Shown: piece by piece, positions 57,301-64,000 of the stretch
Position numbering within the stretch: the first letter of the stretch is position 1
Layout of the letters: every line of letters starts with the position of its first letter
NCBI RefSeq assembly: GCF_005239225.2
Contig: NC_133284.1
Coordinates: 47,958,697-48,022,696 of the forward strand
DNA from: Populus alba
Lineage: Eukaryota; Streptophyta; Magnoliopsida; Malpighiales; Salicaceae
Length of the DNA: 64,000 bases
Reading direction: 5' to 3'
The notes under the pieces: generated by a model
Seen by the model: the letters and a program-made list of their open reading frames with translations, nothing else
Databases searched by the model: none
What the model was told of the DNA's origin: nothing
Position numbers and translations under genes: made by a program

Positions 57301-59706
57301 ACCAACAGACTGCCTTCACTGGGTTTGTTCATTTCGGGTGAAGCCACTTTTGACTCCAAATTCTCCTCTTGGTTTGAATAGGAACCAACAGAACTTCCAG
57401 CATCCTTATTCTGCTTACCAAGAATTTTGCTCATAAAACTTCCATCATCAGAAAACTTATTCAAGCTAGATGCTGCAGCGGAAACAAGGGCTGCATCCTT
57501 AGTAGACATATTTTGACTTTTTCGTTTTCCCCATGACAAAGTGTTGTGGACTTTTGGAGCTCGCATTTCAGGATGGCGGGCAGATACATCCTTCAAGTAG
57601 CCTCGATCAGCACTCTGATAATAACAATCATATTAATTACATGCAAGTGAAAAGTACTTTTTATTCAAGCAACATTAAAGCAAATTTTGACTGACGCCCT
57701 ACAACTGCGTCATAAAAAAAATTACCAGTGGTTTCAGTGAGTTGCCGAGTACCTTTCCAATGTCTCTCCCACTTTGACCATCTGTCATAGCATCCTGTTC
57801 CTCGGTTAATCCTTTCTTTCTATTTTTTATTGCATGCAGATGAGCACGAGATGGGGCAGCCATTCGAGATGCTGCAGAGACAGTCAATTGACCAAGGGAA
57901 TCCCATCTTTCTTCCACAATCTGCAAAATAAAATTGTATCAACTATCAAATGCAAATAATGGAGGCTTCAGTCATAATAGATTCATTCTGAAAATTAAGG
58001 AAACAAACCTCTTCAAGCTTTCTTCCTTCCCGAGCTGCTTGCTCTTGTGCACGCTTTAAGGCTTTTAACCTCCAGCTTGCACCTCCATCCCCAATAAGTG
58101 AAGACGAAGGAAGTTGATCTCCACCAACTTTTTTCTCAACTCCATCATCCGGATAACCACTTCCATTATCCTTGAAATATGGATTCAACTCCCGAGGGTT
58201 CACTCTCATTATCTAATGAACAAATTAAAAAATGAGTACTTCATCAACAGAGAAAAAGCATAGCACAACTGCTTCGCAGAAAAAGACATCTATTTACCCA
58301 GCAACTTAGAACATGAACAGATAAATGTGACATGTGGTACCCTGAATATTCAAAGCTCATGTAAGCAATAATTTTGAACAGGACATACATGCGCTCAACA
58401 CCATTTTGAAAGAATAGATGTGACAAATATCACACTGAATATGCAAAGATCATGTAAGCATAACAATTTTGAGCAGTGAAATGATTCAAATGATACAAGA
58501 ACTGATCAGTGAAAGCAGATAGAGGAAAACTAGTTTTAATTCATAAAAGTAAAACAAGGCTGACAAACAAATGCCCAGAGTGTACATGTTAGCAATATAT
58601 CTTAATACACCAACTAGTTGTGCTAGCTCAATTATACTCATATAGCAAGTATCATCCTAACAATTCTATATAATCAAAGAAATGGACCAAGATTCAAGGA
58701 GAAAATGACAATTAATTACTATATTTTCTCCAATACAAGCAAGATACTTAGTTAAGGATGTTAGAATTTTGCAATACGAACTCCCATCATTGCACAGAAT
58801 TTGCACCCCTACAACTTCAGAAAAAAGTGCCACAAAGAAAGACAGCTAGGACCACCAACCAAAAGAAAGCTAGGCAACTGATAAGTTGATCATAGAGTGA
58901 CAGAAAGAAGAAAGAAACACCATTACCTCTTCAGCAGGGGGTTCCTCTAGGTCATGATCAACACTAACTGTTGGCCCTCTCTCAACATCTTTTGCAGGCC
59001 TAAGCATCCAATCCAAGCCCATTTCTTTCCTGGCAATGTCTATTTTATTTATAGAATGGGATTCTCTGCCATCATCTACAAAAAAATATTCAATAATTTA
59101 TCGAATCATAACATCATCAAATTATCAAACATTCTAACATAAAATTACTTAGAGAGCATACCACTAAAGTCATCACCAATTTCACCCTGTTTTTCCTTGC
59201 TCTTCTTCCTACCACCTTTCGCACTTCCTCTTGGAGCCTCACCTTCTGAAGAAGACGATGAATATTCATCAGATGAAAAATGTTTCCTACTCTTTCTCTT
59301 TTTCTTTCTTCTCTTACTGTTACTCTTTCCATCTGAACCACTCTCACTATCACTTGATTCTTCTGACGAATGCTCATCCGACGAGTACCACTTCTTACTC
59401 TTCTTAGACCGTTTCTTAATTCTCTCAAGATCATCATCAGAATTGCTATCATGACGCGAAATCTTCTTCTTCTTCCTCCTATTCTTTTCCCTTCTACTAC
59501 CAGATTCCTTCCTCTTCTCTACAAAATCATCCCTATTCTCACCTTTCCCCTAAAACCCATTATTCAAATAGTTAGAAAAATGAAAGGTAATTTAAAAAAA
59601 AAAAACTACTTTAAACACGAAAATTAAACCATGTTTCAGGGAAGAAAAAAAAATACCTTACCTTATCAACTTCATCTCGGGGAATAAACTTCACCCCAGA
59701 AAGCAT
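54381..59706 (-). CDS. CWF19-like protein (CwfJ family), spliceosome-associated / lariat RNA-debranching cofactor
   Basis: A nuclear factor related to yeast Drn1/fission yeast Cwf19, which acts with debranching enzyme and late spliceosomes (family knowledge). Ten coding exons on the minus strand: 59662-59706, 59162-59549, 58927-59075, 58009-58212, 57726-57920, 57213-57614, 56485-56555, 55834-56194, 55242-55454 and 54381-54707. The sum is 2,355 nt, giving 784 residues plus stop. It starts MLSGVKFIPRDEVDK. Residues 16-144 are Lys/Ser/Arg-rich, with long acidic-serine tracts typical of splicing factors. The hallmark MGLDWMLRP lies near residues 158-166. CwfJ N-terminal (HIT-like) domain motifs ERCNFCFENPNRPKHL and GHCCILP start near 561; the C-terminal CwfJ domain ends KFAQDWEPFDWTKQL. 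It matches Arabidopsis At1g56290 in kind. Confidence 0.93.
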
Positions 59707-60850
59707 TATCGATTAAACTTTACTTAATTGAATACAATAAAAATCCCTGCAGAGACAACAATAAAAAAAGACAGAAATATGTAAGGAACAAAACCAAACC
59801 CACTACCAAAGTTAAACTAACACAGCCCACATATCATAAAATTGAACTTAACATATGATTAGAGCTTAATTCATAACCTCACACAATTTTTTTTTCTCTC
59901 TGTCACCAATTTTATGATTAATACTAACAAATCGAAACCATTCAAAGAAAGAAGCAAAAAAAAAGATTGGAATACGTACCAGTAGATTGAGTATAAAGGC
60001 CGCTCTAACAATTTCTTTATCTTTTAATAATTTTCGTCTAGGACGAAGTTTGGAAACGGTAACGGGACGGGGAAAGTATAGAAAGAGGTGAGGGTTTAGC
60101 CCTTCCTGTTGAATATCGAAATCGGACGGATTTTTTTTTTTTTTTTTTTTTTGGAATTTTAAGTTTGCAAAACCTCTTGCTTAAGAAACTTTAGAAATGA
60201 GTAGCTTATGTTACGGTCCGAATGTGATTTCTATAGTGTTATAAATTAGTCCCTCTAGTCTTGAGGAATCTTAAGTCGGTCCTTTGACCAGAATTGACTG
60301 TTGATTTTTATTTGTTTTTTTCAAATTCCAGAACATCTTTTTATAAATTTAATGCACTTTTGGTCTTATTTGTAGTTTTGACTTACAAAAGAAGGATTAT
60401 TTTAGAAGAGAAACAATAGATTCTCATAAAAAAAAAATCAATGAAAGGACCTGGTTGTAAACAGGTGTAAAAATAGGGATGAATTAATTATTTCCTGAAA
60501 AGGATAGGAAGCGAGTAACACTATGGTTGATTGGTAGGGTTCTATGGTTATTCAAGGTAATATGAAAAGATTATATGGTTAATAAATCTTGGGATTTTAG
60601 AAAATTACAAGAAAATCAACTAAAACACCAAGGTTTTGTTTTTCTTGAATTGAGATTTAATATAAACTATGTTATGTTATGTTACAGGCACAGAAATCTT
60701 CCAAATATCAGACTCGTCGGCTACTGTCGAGAGTGACGAGAGGAGCCTTCCTTAGCTAGCCATTCGGGAGCGATTGCCCTCGCAACTGTATTGTATTTCG
60801 AAACTATTGCTCCACTATTGAATTCGATCCCAAGTTAATACACGATGGGA
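59707..60850. other. CWF19 promoter side and spacer to the formin gene
   Basis: Presumed CWF19 5' UTR and promoter (about 59707-60110), followed by a poly-T run (about 60129-60152) and AT-rich DNA. A possible untranslated first exon/intron border is present near 59980, but the sequence does not settle it. 60680-60850 is less AT-rich with no recognised gene; it may hold the end of the formin 3' UTR. Confidence 0.5.
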
Positions 60851-61061
60851 TGAATCCACCCATTGAGCTCCAACCTGAAATTGTTGGCTTAATTTACCAG
60901 CTGTTTTCAGCTCCATTAATCCATCTGCTTCAGTGCAATTTGACCTCGAAGAGAAGCGGGAGTGCTAGTTGGTTTTGGAGCCCTTTCCCACCATTCCCTC
61001 GAAATATATGGGTAATGATAGCCACTGGTGAAGATCGGAAATCTTCCATAATAGCAGCAAC

Positions 61062-61221
61062 CTGGATAACACAAGTGAAGGACTTTCTTGATTTCAACAT
61101 CAATCACAAGTTCACAGAATCACATTCTCTTCAACCATATATAAAAATATATAATGTTCGATTGTATGAAGTCTAAATGGAAAGAAACCACAAATTAATC
61201 GTTGATAGGGTCTTAGCTTAC
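61062..61221 (-). other. Probable 3'-UTR intron of the formin gene
   Basis: On the minus strand the formin stop codon (61232-61234) is followed 10 bases later by AAAGAG/GTAAGC, a strong donor. A pyrimidine-containing acceptor TTATCCAG lies at 61062, giving a 160-bp intron wholly downstream of the stop. Confidence 0.55.
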
Positions 61222-61231
61222 CTCTTTTCGA

Positions 61232-64000
61232 TTAACCCTCGTCATCCGAGCTGGAACTGGAATCTTCTGTACGTCGCTCTGCAATTGCTGGAAATAGCCG
61301 CTGGCGAAGATCAGCCAACAGTTGCTGGCGCTGATTAGAGGGAGATGATACAGTAGATGCCTCTTTTTTCTGTGTTTTTGCTAACCTCATTTGTGCCTCT
61401 CTCACCTCTTTGCAGACCTTATCTAATATTATTAAAAAGTCTCGTACAATGACAAATAATCGTAAGCCCTCATCCTTCCCTGCATTCCCATGGAAATAAT
61501 CACCAGTGCTCTTCACCAGAGCCATAATTCTCTTTTCTTCTTCCAGAAGTGACATGACATCATCCTCAGCATTCTGCACAAAACCTTTCAATGTTTGATG
61601 GAATCCACTATCTTCCTCTAAATTCTTCATGTCTTTATTCAGGAAATTTTGGGTTACTAACAATGACTGCCCAAGTTTAGCAGCAGATCTTGTTAAGTTG
61701 TCAGTATCCACAACCGCTGCTCTTTTGACATTTTCTAGTTCACTGCTCAAATGAGAAACAACCTGAAGACCAAGGCTGCGATAGTGCTCTTCTGTATCGG
61801 TGGAAATTTCCTCAAGGAGATCATCTGTTTTTATACTGACACTGGAAAGGCTCCGGCTCTCTCGTCCCGCACGAGCAGCTCTCACACCTTCAGAGCGAGC
61901 TATCTCCTGAACAACAAAGTGCAAGAGAGTAGTCTTCCCATCTACTCCTTTTACATCAGATAATTTCAAAAGCGTGTCAAGCTTGAATGCTTGTGCACCA
62001 CCACGGAATGTTCCATCATTCATTCGGTTGCCTGTTTTGAGAACAGCTTCTAGAAGCTTGAGGAACAATCGACTGTTTCTGAGCTCCTCGCAAGCAACCT
62101 GCCATGTTAGATGGAGATAGCATTTGCATTAGATGTTAGCAAGTGCAGAAATTCAAGAAATTGCCAGAAATCAGAGACAGATCAGTGAGAAACTGACCAC
62201 TTTGCACAGTAATATATTCAAATTTTATAAATGTGAGAATATTTACATGCAAACATGTGTCTTATATGCAAAAACATTCTAAATGTGAAATTCATCAAGT
62301 CACAGGATTCTACCAGTTCTACCTTTTCTACCATATCCTACCCATCCTCTTTTGTATGATAGGTGGCTAGTCTCTTTCATTCTATAAACTAGATGGGAAG
62401 CATGCACTTTCCAAGACACATAGGAAGGAGAATGATAGGAGGCACTGAACTGAAATCAGTATGTAACTTTTTTGCAAATAATGTTGTGTTGCGGTTCTTC
62501 ACAAAAAAATTATTTTTCTTTCAATAATATTTTTAATGATTTTTTAAAATATGTCTCCATGATTTGGTATGCCTTCCCAAAATCAAGAAGCACCACAATG
62601 GTCTTCTTCCCCATACATTGAAAAGGTGCAACTACCAAGTTTATAGTTAGACTATGAGCATGGATACTTCCAACATATTGTTCAAGACAACCAGCTCCTA
62701 AAAGCAGGAATTAAACCAAGTGCTGAAGAAATACAATATACAGTTGCCTACCTCTAAGGTTTCAAAAGACTCTTTACTGGAGGTTATCTCTTCCTGTAGA
62801 GTGCACATGAAAAGCAGTGCTTCCAGTCGTTTAAAAGCAAATGGGATGTCAACCAATGCTTTTAGGAACCTCTCAGCAGGCCCAAGTTGGGAAAGTTCAC
62901 CACTGTAGAGCCTAAGCTTCAGTTCTTCGTCTGCTGTGGGTGCCATCCTCAACAAATTTTGAACAAGCTCTACAGGAAGCTCATTTCCTGATTTAATTAA
63001 CAGAGGTTAGAATATGCTGATGCATTAAAACCGAAAGACACTATCGCTAGTCAAATTCCACAACCAATGAGATGAGGTAATTGCAACCATCCACACAGCC
63101 ACACCATCATGAAAATCAGCCATACTAGACAAATAAGGTGTGTGAAAGGATTTTCCCAGACTAGGAACGGGATAAACAAAATACAATGAAACATCCATCC
63201 CCACCCCCCTCAACCAAAAAAATTGAATTTGTTGGAAATGGTGCAGTTTAACCTATCCATGCATGTATCTCTACTGAAAGAAATTAAGAGAGTTGATCAC
63301 CTTCACGAAGTGCATCACAGACTTCTTCTATTGTCACATTCAGTGCCCGCAAAAGAATTGATAAATTTTGTGCCTTTTTGGGATCAAGTATTTGAATAAA
63401 ATGGGGTGTTGGATCTTGGGAAGAAGACTCTTTCTTGCGTTCATTTTTGTTTTTATCAGGTGCATATCCAAACAGCGTTTCTATCATCTCCTCATTGAAC
63501 CTGTAAGATTGCATATTCAGCAGCAAAGGTTATTAGGGATTCATGAATGAAAAAATAGAAAAATGACAATAAAATTCAAAAGTGTAACTTACTGGAATGA
63601 TCCCGATTTAATCTGATGCCAAACCAAGGAATGATCAGGGTTGGCTAGAACTTTGTCCCAGAAAAATGGCTTTAACTTGGCTTTAGGAGCATCAGCATCA
63701 TCCTCCATACCAGCTCCTTCACTGGATGCAGTATTGGAAGGATGCTTTGATCCAAGAGGTGGTCGAGGAACTTTTGGACCTGAGGGCATTGGTGGTGGTG
63801 GTCGAGGAGCAGAACCTCCAATTGGAGGTGGTGGAGTGCGTGGACCAGGTTTCACTCCAGGAGCAATAGGTGGTGGAGGAGGTGGAACAGGGGGACGAGG
63901 GCCCGCACTACTGGATGATTTTGCAGGCGCAGGTGGTGCAGGAGGGGGAGGTGGGGGAGTAGGACCAGCCTTACTGGGAGGAGGCCTGCGACTAGCAGGC
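61232..64000 (-). CDS. FH5: Class I formin, FH5-like (N-terminal part outside window)
   Basis: An actin nucleator: FH2 dimers seed and processively elongate actin filaments, while the Pro-rich FH1 recruits profilin-actin. Arabidopsis FH5 acts at the cell plate and in endosperm and tip growth (family knowledge). Exons on the minus strand: 63593 to beyond 64000, 63301-63500, 62752-62987 and 61232-62098; junctions keep frame. The first exon shows FH1 (repeated PPPPP blocks with GPRPP and APRPPPP), then the FH2 start LKPFFWDKVLANPDHSLVW. Later marks are FNEEMIETLFGY, AQNLSILLRALN, the FH2 core ELKLRLYSGELSQLGPAERF, LLEAVLKTGNRMNDGTFRGG, AFKLDTLLKLSDVKG and TTLLHFVVQEI. The signal peptide and transmembrane segment of class I formins would be encoded beyond 64000. 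The tail is acidic-serine (EDSSSSSDDEG). Neighbour order relative to H2A matches Arabidopsis At5g54650. Confidence 0.95.

Noticed and set aside
59197..59627. Plus-strand Phe/Leu-rich frames in the CWF19 region
   Set aside because: They are the complement of the Lys/Ser/Arg-rich exon 2 of CWF19.
60850..61176. Plus-strand 108-codon frame between CWF19 and the formin gene
   Set aside because: It lies antisense to the likely formin 3' UTR and its intron, and has no recognisable motif.

Overview
This is nuclear DNA from a flowering plant, most likely a woody eudicot close to Populus or Salix. The genes are split by AT-rich introns with GT...AG borders, the spacers are very AT-rich and full of transposon relics, and the proteins read as clear eudicot orthologues. 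The genus is inferred from the style of the proteins and repeats, not proven. No previously undescribed gene system is evident. The most unusual structure is a composite, inverted Ty1/copia insertion at about 15.8-20.4 kb.

Layout: (1) 1-3.4 kb, plus strand: 3' seven exons of a CRLK1-type calcium/calmodulin-regulated receptor-like kinase. (2) 5.9-8.6 kb, plus: nuclear gene for chloroplast ribosomal protein uL24 (RPL24), with a MITE-like element in intron 2. (3) 10.1-15.4 kb, plus: NAD(P)-dependent reductase of the DFR/CCR/anthocyanidin-reductase superfamily (At4g27250-like), with a 3.7-kb first intron full of repeats. (4) 15.8-20.4 kb: copia composite in two opposite orientations, bounded by a 5-bp target duplication. 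(5) 23.0-25.0 kb, minus: C2H2 zinc-finger protein with a PARP-like C-terminal domain. (6) 25.1-36.7 kb: gene-poor AT-rich DNA with MITEs and short tandem repeats, including one element nested in another. (7) 36.9-37.8 kb, plus: canonical histone H2A with a recognisable histone-type promoter. (8) 40.0-43.6 kb: decayed CACTA (En/Spm) transposon with TNP2 transposase remnants. (9) 45.4-48.9 kb, minus: long coiled-coil protein (At4g38062-like). (10) 54.4-59.7 kb, minus: CWF19-like (CwfJ) splicing/RNA-debranching factor in ten coding exons. (11) 61.2-64.0 kb, minus: C-terminal part of a class I formin (FH5-like), cut by the window edge.

The genes do not form a pathway. They are a conserved gene neighbourhood: CRLK1, RPL24, a zinc-finger gene, H2A and FH5 occur in the same order on Arabidopsis chromosome 5, while the reductase sits beside a paralogous zinc-finger gene and a paralogous H2A gene on chromosome 4. 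The window therefore appears to keep a less fractionated version of the ancestral block. Intron-exon borders were worked out by hand from splice consensus and reading-frame continuity; the total coding length is divisible by three for every multi-exon gene.
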